Part shown: in pieces, positions 43,497-51,694 of the stretch
Position numbering within the stretch: the first letter of the stretch is position 1
How the letters are laid out: each line of letters starts with the position of its first letter
Assembly: GCF_016616885.1 (NCBI RefSeq)
Contig: NZ_CP067102.1
Location: 6,352,501-6,416,500, forward strand
Direction: 5' to 3'
DNA: 64,000 nucleotides
From: Bradyrhizobium diazoefficiens
GTDB taxonomy: Bacteria > Pseudomonadota > Alphaproteobacteria > Rhizobiales > Xanthobacteraceae
Program-made: the position numbers and the translations under genes
The notes under the pieces: model-generated
What the model was told of the DNA's origin: nothing
What the model saw: only the letters and a program-made list of their open reading frames with translations
The model's database searches: none

Positions 43497-44507
43497 TCAG
43501 AAATCGATCTGCGCGCTCTCGCCATCGCGCAGGCTCGCGATAATGCCTTGCTCGATCCGGCGTGCGAGTTTCGGGCGATAGTGGATGAAATCCGCAAAGT
43601 TGTCGCGGTCGCGGGTCAGCTCGTTGCCGACACGATAGCTGATGAAATTGCTGCGCGGACGCCCCGCGATGACGGTTTTCAACGCGGCGTCGCAAGCGCC
43701 GCGCTCCAGCGCCACATCCGTGCCGGGCTCCGGCACGGTGGCCGCGAAAGTCGGCGGCACGATGATGACGATGGGCACGTCGGCCGGCAGCTTCCTGACG
43801 ATCTCGACCAGCGCAGCGATCTCGGGAAATGTCCCCCGCGTCTCTGCGGATGCAGCCGGCGCAGGATCCCTGGGCCAGCCAAGCTGCTTGAATTGGCCGG
43901 GCGGCCAGATGTCCTCATAGCTGACAAAGCCGTCCGGATTCATCCGCGGCCGCCAGCCAAGCCCGATGCTGAGCCGCTGAAAGGCCTGCTCGATCGCCTG
44001 CCAGGAGATCAGCCGCACCGCGTACGTGACGACGCTTCTGTCATAGAGCCAATAGGGGAACGAAGCGCCCTCCTCCTTCGGCCGCGCATGCACGCACCAG
44101 CCGGGATCAGCCGCGAGCACCAGCGCACGGATCTGCTTGTGATTGCGCAGGAAGAAGTCGAGCACCGCGAGCTGCTCGCGCGGAGCCGAGCCGGTGGTGT
44201 AGAGCTGCACGAAGTGCAGGCCCGTGGCGCGAGACAATTCCGCCGGCTCGATCATCTGCGCCGTCGAGTTGCCGAGGATGGCGGCGTTGAAATTCGGGTC
44301 TCGGGCGCGGCTCGCGGCCGTGATCTGGGTGAGGCGATTGTCGACGCCGTCGATGCTGAGCAGACCGAGCTTGCCGCTGTCATAGGGATCGACGATCACC
44401 ATCAGGGCCAGCACCAGCACGGCCGCACCGATCAGCGTGCCCATGCAGGCTGTGATGCACCTCCCCCAGCCGGGATCGGTCTCAGAACTTGAAGTAGACG
44501 AATTCAT
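43497..44507 (-). CDS. SGNH-like membrane-anchored protein, MBOAT partner
   Basis: 336 aa from ATG 44507. One N-terminal transmembrane segment (GTLIGAAVLVLALMVIVDP) leaves the rest in the periplasm. NAAILGNSTAQMIEPAELSR resembles the SGNH block I with Ser81. The C-terminal DNFADFIHYRPKLARRI gives the Asp-x-x-His pair (D then H) of SGNH hydrolases. IRALVLAADPGWC and VPIVIIVPPTF are the intervening strands. Its start overlaps the MBOAT stop by 26 nt, so the two are translationally coupled. It parallels AlgJ/AlgX, PatB and DltD, which act with MBOAT proteins in envelope acylation. Confidence 0.8.
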   Translation of the reverse strand: MNSSTSSSETDPGWGRCITACMGTLIGAAVLVLALMVIVDPYDSGKLGLLSIDGVDNRLTQITAASRARDPNFNAAILGNSTAQMIEPAELSRATGLHFVQLYTTGSAPREQLAVLDFFLRNHKQIRALVLAADPGWCVHARPKEEGASFPYWLYDRSVVTYAVRLISWQAIEQAFQRLSIGLGWRPRMNPDGFVSYEDIWPPGQFKQLGWPRDPAPAASAETRGTFPEIAALVEIVRKLPADVPIVIIVPPTFAATVPEPGTDVALERGACDAALKTVIAGRPRSNFISYRVGNELTRDRDNFADFIHYRPKLARRIEQGIIASLRDGESAQIDF

Positions 44508-45864
44508 GGAGATCCCGACCACCCATGTGGAGCAGCAAAGCGAAAAGGCAAATCCCGAGCAAGCCCGCAAGGAAAGGACTCGGGCGGCGCGTGAAGAACG
44601 CGACGATGTCCTGGCTCGCCGGCAACAGGAAGGCGAACAACGGCGCCACGATCAGCGGCCAAAGGTGCTGCCCGCGCGCGAGCGGCAATGGCTGGACGAG
44701 CCCGGCGAAGACATGCCAGGCAGCTTCGACCGAGCCGGCGCGAAAGATCACGCCGGTTGCCAGCACGAACAGCACGGTCAGCGCCCAGCCGAGCCATGAC
44801 GGGAAGTGCGGGCCATAGCGCCGCCACAACGAACAAGCGACCTGCGCAAGACCGTGCAACACCCCCCACAACACAAAAGCCCAGCTCGCCCCATGCCACA
44901 AGCCGCACAGCGCCATGGTGATCAGCATTGCGCCGAAGAACTGCACCGGCAACCAGCGCCGCGGCAGAAGGCGCAGATTGACCAGCGGATAGAAGACATA
45001 ATCGCGCAGGAACAGCATCAGCGTGATGTGCCAGCGCTGCCAGAAATCCTGGATGTTGGTCGAGCGCAGCGGCGCATTGAAATTGTAGGGCAGCTGCACG
45101 CCGAACAGCAGGCCAAGGCCGATCGCGATGTCGGAATAGCCGGAGAAGTCGAACAGGATCTGAAACGAGAAGCAGAAGGCGAGCCAGCTGTCGCCGCTTG
45201 CAAGCGGCCCAGCCGCCGCCTGCGTGTAGATCGGATCGAGCAGGTGCGCGATGCTGTCGGCGATCACGACCTTCTGGAACAGGCCGAGCGCGATGAAGCA
45301 AATCGCGATGCAGAATTGACGCTGCCAGCCCGGCGCATAGACCTGCCTGCCGAACTGATGCATCACCTCCGACCAGCGCGCCAGCGGGCCTGCGATCGCC
45401 TGCGGGAAGAAGGCGATGTAGAGCGCATAGCGATCGAGCGCGTAGAGCGGCGCCTTGCCGCGTTTCAGATCAACCAGATACATGATGTGGTGGAAGGTGA
45501 AGAAGGAGATGCCGAGCGGCAACCCGATGTCGAGCGTCGGCAGCGTGGTACCCAGCACATGCCCGAGATTGCCGAGGATGAAGTTGGCGTATTTGAACAG
45601 CGCCAGCACGCCGATATCGAGCGCGATGACGAGCGTCACCACCGCCTTCCATTTCGCCCGCCCATAGGCGACCGAGGCGAGCCAGTTGATGGCGATCGAG
45701 GCGATCACGAGCAGGATGAAGGACGGACTTCCCCAGGCGTAGAAGGCCAGCGACAGTGCCACCTGCACGCCGATGCGCAAGCGCGGATAGGGATCGACCA
45801 GGCGGTAGGTCAGCAGCGCCGCCGGAAGGAACACCAGGAGGAAAGGATAGTCGTTGAACAGCAT
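44482..45864 (-). CDS. MBOAT family O-acyltransferase
   Basis: 460 aa with about ten helices. MLFNDYPFLLVFLPAALLTY is the usual AlgI/DltB-type start. LPLGISFFTFHHIMYLVDLK and the catalytic His in ALCGLWHGASWAFVLWG are diagnostic. FYPLVNLRLLPRRW is also typical. MBOAT proteins move acyl groups across or at the inner membrane onto polysaccharides or other envelope targets. It lies 38 nt downstream of a fatty acid desaturase and overlaps the SGNH gene. Opposite are an ACP and a fatty-acyl-AMP ligase that could supply the acyl group. Confidence 0.92.
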   Translation of the reverse strand: MLFNDYPFLLVFLPAALLTYRLVDPYPRLRIGVQVALSLAFYAWGSPSFILLVIASIAINWLASVAYGRAKWKAVVTLVIALDIGVLALFKYANFILGNLGHVLGTTLPTLDIGLPLGISFFTFHHIMYLVDLKRGKAPLYALDRYALYIAFFPQAIAGPLARWSEVMHQFGRQVYAPGWQRQFCIAICFIALGLFQKVVIADSIAHLLDPIYTQAAAGPLASGDSWLAFCFSFQILFDFSGYSDIAIGLGLLFGVQLPYNFNAPLRSTNIQDFWQRWHITLMLFLRDYVFYPLVNLRLLPRRWLPVQFFGAMLITMALCGLWHGASWAFVLWGVLHGLAQVACSLWRRYGPHFPSWLGWALTVLFVLATGVIFRAGSVEAAWHVFAGLVQPLPLARGQHLWPLIVAPLFAFLLPASQDIVAFFTRRPSPFLAGLLGICLFALLLHMGGRDLHEFVYFKF

Positions 45865-45902
45865 CGGTTCAGCGCTGCGCCGTCATCGCCGGCCGCCGTT
45901 CC

Positions 45903-46877
45903 CTAACCCGTTTCCAGATCAGGCGCCGCATCGCCCGGCTGGCGTAGCATGCGCCGCGCGATCTTCTCCTCGCTTGGCACCTTGACGTCCCAGGCGAGCC
46001 CGAGCGCCTCCAGCGCTCGGATGAAGATGAAGCCGGGATCGAACTCGAACCAGCGCAGGCCGAAGGCCGCCGAATATGGGAAGGCGTGGTGGTTGTTGTG
46101 CCAGCCCTCGCCCCAGGCGAGCCAGGCCATCAGGCCGAGATTGCGGCTGTTGTCGTCACGGGTGACGAAGGGCTGCGCGCCAAAAGTGTGCATGATGGAG
46201 TTGATGGCGGACATGGTCTGCTCGACCACGAACATGCGCACCACACCGCCCCACAGCAGGCCCGTCAACGCGCCCCACAGGCTCATCGTGGCCAAACCGC
46301 CGATGGCCGCCGGCAGCAACAGGCCGAGCGCGACCCAGCTGTAGTAGTAGCTGTTGACGGCGACCAGGGTGCGGCTGGCCATCAGATCCGGCACATAAAG
46401 GGCGACGTTGGGATAGTCGTGCGCGATCATCCAGGTCAAATGCGCGTGCAGGAAGCCGCGCAGCCGACCGAGCATGCCGTCGCCATGCAGACGCGGCGAA
46501 TGCAGATCGCCATCGTGGTCGGACAGTTCGTGGTGCCGCCGGTGCATGGCGGCCCAGGACAGCATCGGGCCGCGCCCGGCCATCGAGCCCATCGCGATCA
46601 GGATCGCGCTCATCGCGGTCGAGGTGGCAAAGGCGCGATGGGTGAACAGGCGGTGATAGCCGACGGTCAGCCCAAGCCCGGTGATCAGCCAGAAGCCGAA
46701 GAACAGGCTGAGCTCAACGATGCCGATCGGACGGTAGAACAGCAGGCCCAGCGCAATCAGCGTGCCGACGAAGGGCAAAACGTCGAAAATGATGAAATGT
46801 CGCCGCTGCATCTTGTGAAAATGCCGGCTGCGAATGATGCGGTGATCGCGTTTCTGTTGCACGGGCTGGGATTCCAC
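45903..46877 (-). CDS. acyl-lipid/acyl-CoA delta-9-type desaturase
   Basis: About 324 aa di-iron membrane desaturase. The three His boxes are GYHRLFTHRAFAT, HRRHHELSDHDGDLHSP and GWHNNHHAFPYSAAFGL, separated by four hydrophobic helices. It should introduce a cis double bond in a fatty acyl chain. The first Met in frame (46811) would remove 22 residues that look native (VESQPVQQKRDHRIIRSRHF), so GTG 46877 is preferred; the choice is uncertain. It is first in the leftward operon with MBOAT and SGNH genes, suggesting the transferred acyl chain is unsaturated. Confidence 0.85.
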   Translation of the reverse strand: MESQPVQQKRDHRIIRSRHFHKMQRRHFIIFDVLPFVGTLIALGLLFYRPIGIVELSLFFGFWLITGLGLTVGYHRLFTHRAFATSTAMSAILIAMGSMAGRGPMLSWAAMHRRHHELSDHDGDLHSPRLHGDGMLGRLRGFLHAHLTWMIAHDYPNVALYVPDLMASRTLVAVNSYYYSWVALGLLLPAAIGGLATMSLWGALTGLLWGGVVRMFVVEQTMSAINSIMHTFGAQPFVTRDDNSRNLGLMAWLAWGEGWHNNHHAFPYSAAFGLRWFEFDPGFIFIRALEALGLAWDVKVPSEEKIARRMLRQPGDAAPDLETG

Positions 46878-47181
46878 GGCGGCTATCAGTACATACCCGC
46901 CAGACGAGCGCAACCCAAGCTAATCGCCTGGAGTTTCAACAGGTCTTGCCCCAGCTGCCGCAACAGAACCGAAAACGGCCAGTCCCCTCACTTTTGCGAG
47001 AGAATCCGGGCCGTTGGTCGCCCCGGCAAGCCCGGTCATCCGGCTGTAAAAAGCCCGCAATAGGGTCCGCCCATTCATTGAGCATGGGCGTCCGGCGGGA
47101 GGTTTGCGCTGAGCCCGGCATCGAGACCGGCTGCGCATCGGGTCCCGCCCATGCGATTGAACCCCGGATGCGGAGACTGTC
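46878..47181. other. intergenic, nothing recognised
   Basis: About 304 bases between the divergent desaturase and hydrolase genes. It must hold the promoter of the desaturase–MBOAT–SGNH operon. No repeat or clear operator was identified. Confidence 0.4.
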
Positions 47182-48039
47182 ATGAAGCGAGGCATTGCTG
47201 TTTTCGCCTCAGCCGCAGCGCTGATCGGCTTCTTCTATTTCGTTGCCGGCAAATGGGCGATCCACCACAGCACCCTGGCGTTCGCCGACATTCTGCGCGG
47301 CGACCGCGACGTGACCGTTGAGGTCTCCGTGCGCCGCGACCGTGAGATGGAATCACTGGCGGAAATGATCGACCTTCCGGTCGTGATCCTCAGCCACGGA
47401 AACACGGTCAAGCACACCGAGTATTCGTTCCTCACCAACACGTTCGCGGCCCGTGGCTATCTCGTCGTCAGCATCCAGCACGATCTGTCGACCGACGATC
47501 CCATGGTGACGAAGACCGGCGAGGAATATGTCGGCCGCCGCTCGCAGTACAATCGCGGTATCGCCAACATTCTGTTCACGATCGAGCAGCTCAAGAAGGA
47601 CTATCCGAACGCGGATTACCGACATTTGACCCTGGTGGGACATTCCAACGGCGGCGACATCTCGATGTATTTCGCAAAACTGCATCCGGATCTGGTGAAG
47701 AAGGTCGTCACGCTCGACAATCTGCGCGTGCCCTTCGTCACCGACGGCAAGGTCAAGATCCTGTCCTTCCGCTCGAAGGATCCGCAGTTCAAGCCAGATC
47801 CCGGCGTCGTCCCCGACGACGAGACCTGTGCCAAGGCCGGCATCCAGGTGGTCAGGACCGAGTTCCAGCACAACGATCTCAGCGACCGCGGCTCGGATCA
47901 GGTCAAAGGATTCATCGAGGACGCAGTGCACGACTTCCTCAACGACCTCGGCGAGGACGACAGCCCGTTCAACATGCCGCGCCTGTCAAAGCCGCATCCC
48001 ACCATCGACCAACTTGCGGCCGCCGTGCCCGACCGCTGA
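47182..48039 (+). CDS. exported/anchored alpha/beta hydrolase
   Basis: 285 aa. The N-terminal hydrophobic segment (GIAVFASAAALIGFFYFVAG) is a signal anchor. The hydrolase core has LPVVILSHGNTVKHTEYSFL, the nucleophile Ser in TLVGHSNGGDISMYF and an acidic residue near VVTLDNLRVPF. The likely catalytic His is FQHNDLSDRG. It resembles periplasmic esterases or dienelactone-hydrolase-like proteins. It is divergent from the desaturase and 138 nt upstream of a secreted glycerophosphodiesterase. The substrate is unknown. Confidence 0.85.
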   Translation: MKRGIAVFASAAALIGFFYFVAGKWAIHHSTLAFADILRGDRDVTVEVSVRRDREMESLAEMIDLPVVILSHGNTVKHTEYSFLTNTFAARGYLVVSIQHDLSTDDPMVTKTGEEYVGRRSQYNRGIANILFTIEQLKKDYPNADYRHLTLVGHSNGGDISMYFAKLHPDLVKKVVTLDNLRVPFVTDGKVKILSFRSKDPQFKPDPGVVPDDETCAKAGIQVVRTEFQHNDLSDRGSDQVKGFIEDAVHDFLNDLGEDDSPFNMPRLSKPHPTIDQLAAAVPDR

Positions 48040-48177
48040 GCGCGGGATCTCCGGCGCATTTTTCTGCTTCGCCCTGACGCTGCCCCGGCCTTGCCCGGTG
48101 GACGGCGCTGCTGATGCCGACTATTGGTCGGTCAGGCATTGCGGCACAAGCTGCCTCCCTCTTGCTCGTCGCGGTTC

Positions 48178-49164
48178 ATGATGTCATTCCGTCGTGCACT
48201 CTTACTCGGCACGATCTGTCTTCTCGGTGCGGGAGGGGCCATGGCGTTCGATATCGAGGCGCATCGCGGCGGGCGAGCGCTGATGCCGGAAAACACCCTG
48301 CCGGCCTTTGCCAATGCCCTCACGATGGGCGTGGAGACGCTCGAGCTCGATGTCGGCGTGACCGCCGACGGCGAGGTCGTCGTGTCGCATGAGCGCGGGC
48401 TCAATCCCGATCTCGCGCGGGATGCGACCGGCGCCTATGTCGCTGCGCCCGGCACACCCTTCGTGAAGCTGCGGTTCGCCGATGTCAGGACCTACGACGT
48501 CGGACAGATCCGGCCGGACAGCGCCTACGCAAAGCAGTTTCCTGACCAGCGCGCCGTGCCGGGGACCCGCATTCCCACGCTGAAGGAGCTGTTCGCGCTG
48601 GTACGCAAGTCGGGCAACGAACGCGTGCGTTTCAATATCGAGACCAAGATCGATCCGGACCGTCCGGATCAATCGCTGGAGCCCCAGGCCTTCGTCGCAA
48701 AGCTGCTCGGGGTGATCGCAGGCGAGAAGTTGTCCGACCGTGTCATGATCCAGTCGTTCGACTGGCGGACCCTGCTGCTGGTCCAGCGGCAGGCCCCGAC
48801 AATTCCGACCGTGTATCTGACGCTGCAGCGCGGCTCGGCACCGACCGTCGTCCTCGACAAGGCTACCAACTGGACGGCGGGTTACAGCCCGGCCGATCAC
48901 GGCGGCTCGCTGCCGCGCACGATCAAGGCCGCGGGCGGTGCCGTGTGGTCGCCCTATTTCGGCGACGTGACCGCAGCGCTTGTCGCAGAAGCGCATACGC
49001 TAGGGTTGCGCGTGGTGGTCTGGACCGTCAACAAGCCCGACGACATGGTGCGGATGATTGAGATGGGCGTCGACGGCATCATCTCGGACCGGCCGGATCT
49101 GTTGCGGCAGGTCGCCGGCGAGAAGGGCTTGGCGCTGCCGGCGGGGACCCCGGTCGAGCCGTAA
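48178..49164 (+). CDS. exported glycerophosphodiester phosphodiesterase
   Basis: 328 aa from ATG 48178 (an ATG three bases on is equivalent). Signal peptide ends at GAMA. The GDPD domain follows: DIEAHRGGRALMPENTLPAF with the catalytic His/Arg, then ETLELDVGVTADGEVVVSHE with the Glu/Asp metal ligands, VRFNIETKIDPD and DRVMIQSFDWRTLL. VVVWTVNKPDDMVRMIEMGV and DGIISDRPDLL close the TIM barrel. It releases glycerol-3-phosphate from deacylated phospholipids in the periplasm. No glpQ-type transporter is adjacent. Confidence 0.92.
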   Translation: MMSFRRALLLGTICLLGAGGAMAFDIEAHRGGRALMPENTLPAFANALTMGVETLELDVGVTADGEVVVSHERGLNPDLARDATGAYVAAPGTPFVKLRFADVRTYDVGQIRPDSAYAKQFPDQRAVPGTRIPTLKELFALVRKSGNERVRFNIETKIDPDRPDQSLEPQAFVAKLLGVIAGEKLSDRVMIQSFDWRTLLLVQRQAPTIPTVYLTLQRGSAPTVVLDKATNWTAGYSPADHGGSLPRTIKAAGGAVWSPYFGDVTAALVAEAHTLGLRVVVWTVNKPDDMVRMIEMGVDGIISDRPDLLRQVAGEKGLALPAGTPVEP

Positions 49165-49173
49165 GTCTCGGCG

Positions 49174-51456
49174 TTACTGCTCTCCGAACCGCAGACGCCG
49201 ATACAGCGCGCCCAGGATGTTGGAATAGTCGTCGGTCCAAACCCGCACCTTCTCGTCCGCGTCGGTCTCCTCCCATTGCTTGGAGGACGCCAGCTTGCCG
49301 ACGTCATCAGCCTCGCGCGCGGAGATGACGACATCGGTCGAGAAGATGTAGTCGGCGTCGCGGCCCGAATCCTCGTCGTAGACCCAGCTCTTCAGATCGT
49401 TGGCATCGGCAATGCCGACCACAACGGGCTCGAGATCGAGATGCCGGTTGGAGACGTGCATCACCACCGCGCCATGCGGAGCGAGCTTGTCCTTGTAGAT
49501 CTTCATCGCCTCCTCGGTCGCGAGATGGATCGGGATCGCATCCGACGAATAGGCATCGACGATGATGAGGTCGTAGACGCCGTCGGGCTCCCTGGCGAAG
49601 GTGAGGCGTGCGTCCCCGATCACCGGCTTCAAATCCGGCAGGCAGCTCGAGATGTAGCGGAAATTCTTCGGGTCGCGTGCGGCATCGACCATGGACTGGT
49701 CGATCTCGAAGAATTTCCAGTCCTCGCCGGGCGCTGCGGCGCAGGCGAGCGTGCCCGATCCGACGCCGATTGCAGCGACCTTCAACGGCGCGCCCTTGCG
49801 CTCGCGGATCGCGGTGATGGCCTGACCGATGCCACCGTCCTTGTGGTAATAGGTGATTGGCTCGGGCCGGCCGGTGACCGGCGCGCCGTCATTGTTGAGG
49901 AAGCGTTCAGCGCCGTGAATGGTGGTGCCGTGCATCAGCACGTGGAAATAGCCGCCCGGCGTCACCACGATCTTGTGCACGCCGAAGAAGCTGCGCACCG
50001 TGGTGACACGGCCCTCGTCGGCCGGATAGATCCGCGTCAGGGCCAGCGCCAGCGCGACGGTGGCAAATATCTTCCAGCGATCCGCGTTGAGCGCCAGCGC
50101 CAGAAGCGCTGCGAGCACGCCGACGGCCCCGGCGACCCAGACGCGGTGATCCTCGAACCAGGTCGAAAGATCGCCCGTCATGTAGGACGGTGCAACGAGC
50201 GCCGCCGCGAGCACGGCAAGCGCCAGCCAGTACCATCTCACAATGCCCGCAAGGCGCTCGTTCGCCGACGGCCGGCACAGCGCGGCGAGCGCGACCAGGA
50301 TTGGATATTCAGCGATCCATGAGAAGGTGAAGGGCGCGAAGAGACCAGCAAAGAGGCCGCCGACCATGCCGCCGAACGACAGCGCGACATAGAAGCCGGT
50401 GAGATATTTGGCTGCGGGCCGGGTCCGCGCCAGTTCGCCGTGACAGGCCATGGCGATGACGAAGAAGCACAATTGATGGCCGCCGAGCGTGAGCAGCAAA
50501 TTCTGCTCGCCGCCGAAGGCGAGAAGGAAGATGACGCCCGCGATCGCGACCGGCTGCAGCATCAGCATCCATTTGTGCGGCAGCAGCGGCCGCGACTGGA
50601 ACACGACCACCCAGGTCAGCAGATACAGCGACAGCGGCAGCACCCACAGCAGCGGCGCCGCCGCGACGTCGGTCGAGATATGCGCGGTGACTGCGATGAG
50701 CAGACCGGATGGCACCGCGGCGAGGAATATCCACCGCAGCCGTGTCACCAGCGTCGGCGCCGGCGCGTTTGCGTCCTCGGTTCGCGCGTCGGCCACCGCG
50801 AGCTTCGGCGAGCGCAGCAGCAGCACGCCACAGGCCGCGATCAGCAGGATCAAAACGCCATAGCCGCCAGTCCAGAGCCGGTCCTGCGTGTGCAGCGTGA
50901 ATATCGGTTCCAGCAGGAACGGATAGGACAACAGCGCGAGAAAGCTGCCGATGTTGGAGGAGGCATAAAGGAAGTACGGATCATGCCCGTCAGGATGGCC
51001 GGTGCGGACGAACCAGGCCTGCAACAGCGGATTGTTGGCGGCAAGCGCGAAGAACGGCAGCCCGATCGACATCACGAACAGGCCGAGCAACCAGAATGCG
51101 TAGCCGGTGCTGGGGGGCTCGCCATAGGCGCTGGCGATGCCGAGCGGCAGCGTGACGAAGGCCGCGATCAGCAATACCAGATGCATCACGATTGGAACCA
51201 CGCGGCTTTTGATCTGCATCAGGAGATGCGCATAGGCATAGCCCGCCAGCAACAGCGACTGGAAAAACACCATCGCCACCGACCACACCGCCGGCGAGCC
51301 ACCGAGCCGCGGCAGCACCATTTTCGTGAACAGCGGCTGCACCGAGAACAGCAAGAGCGCACTGACGAAAATCGCGGCGGTGTAGACCGTCAGCAGCAGC
51401 CGGTTGCGCGACGAGGATGGCTGCTCCGTGGCGGCGGGTTGCACGATCGAATCCAT
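49174..51456 (-). CDS. membrane-fused spermidine synthase-like protein
   Basis: 760 aa. The N-terminal 500 residues are mostly hydrophobic, with about a dozen helices (AAIFVSALLLFSVQPLFTKM, FMVGGLFAGLF). The C-terminal third is a SpeE-type domain. The SAM-binding loop reads VAAIGVGSGTLACAAAPGED, the acidic strand KFFEIDQSMVDAARDPKNF, and the Asp region YDLIIVDAYSSDAIPIHL. Such fusions are widespread and their product is usually untested; they are not necessarily true polyamine synthases. It is transcribed convergently to the GDPD gene, and a palindromic repeat lies upstream. Confidence 0.88.
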   Translation of the reverse strand: MDSIVQPAATEQPSSSRNRLLLTVYTAAIFVSALLLFSVQPLFTKMVLPRLGGSPAVWSVAMVFFQSLLLAGYAYAHLLMQIKSRVVPIVMHLVLLIAAFVTLPLGIASAYGEPPSTGYAFWLLGLFVMSIGLPFFALAANNPLLQAWFVRTGHPDGHDPYFLYASSNIGSFLALLSYPFLLEPIFTLHTQDRLWTGGYGVLILLIAACGVLLLRSPKLAVADARTEDANAPAPTLVTRLRWIFLAAVPSGLLIAVTAHISTDVAAAPLLWVLPLSLYLLTWVVVFQSRPLLPHKWMLMLQPVAIAGVIFLLAFGGEQNLLLTLGGHQLCFFVIAMACHGELARTRPAAKYLTGFYVALSFGGMVGGLFAGLFAPFTFSWIAEYPILVALAALCRPSANERLAGIVRWYWLALAVLAAALVAPSYMTGDLSTWFEDHRVWVAGAVGVLAALLALALNADRWKIFATVALALALTRIYPADEGRVTTVRSFFGVHKIVVTPGGYFHVLMHGTTIHGAERFLNNDGAPVTGRPEPITYYHKDGGIGQAITAIRERKGAPLKVAAIGVGSGTLACAAAPGEDWKFFEIDQSMVDAARDPKNFRYISSCLPDLKPVIGDARLTFAREPDGVYDLIIVDAYSSDAIPIHLATEEAMKIYKDKLAPHGAVVMHVSNRHLDLEPVVVGIADANDLKSWVYDEDSGRDADYIFSTDVVISAREADDVGKLASSKQWEETDADEKVRVWTDDYSNILGALYRRLRFGEQ

Positions 51457-51589
51457 GGAAGCTCCGGCTTACCCCGGCGGGCGCCGGGCGCGCGCAATGG
51501 AGCACACCGCGCCTGAACGGGCAATAAATGGTCTCATGATGTTAATGGTCCCGTGGTGATGTTGCGTAGGGAAATGCCTGATATACAGC

Positions 51590-51672
51590 TGTCATTCCGG
51601 GACGATGCGTCAGCATCGAACCCGGAATCTCGAGATTCCGGGTCTGGTCCTGCGGACCATCCCGGAATGACA
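51590..51672. repeat. palindromic repeat with central 22-bp palindrome
   Basis: Tips TGTCATTCCGGG and CCCGGAATGACA enclose a perfect 22-bp palindrome at 51621–51642 (centre AATCTCGAGATT). Internal hairpins GATGCGTCAGCATC and TGGTCCTGCGGACCA lie on either side. It fills the spacer before the CrtI-like gene. It shares tips with copies at 15743, 38511 and 60990. Confidence 0.85.
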
Positions 51673-51694
51673 GCGGAACATTCAGAAACCTTTC

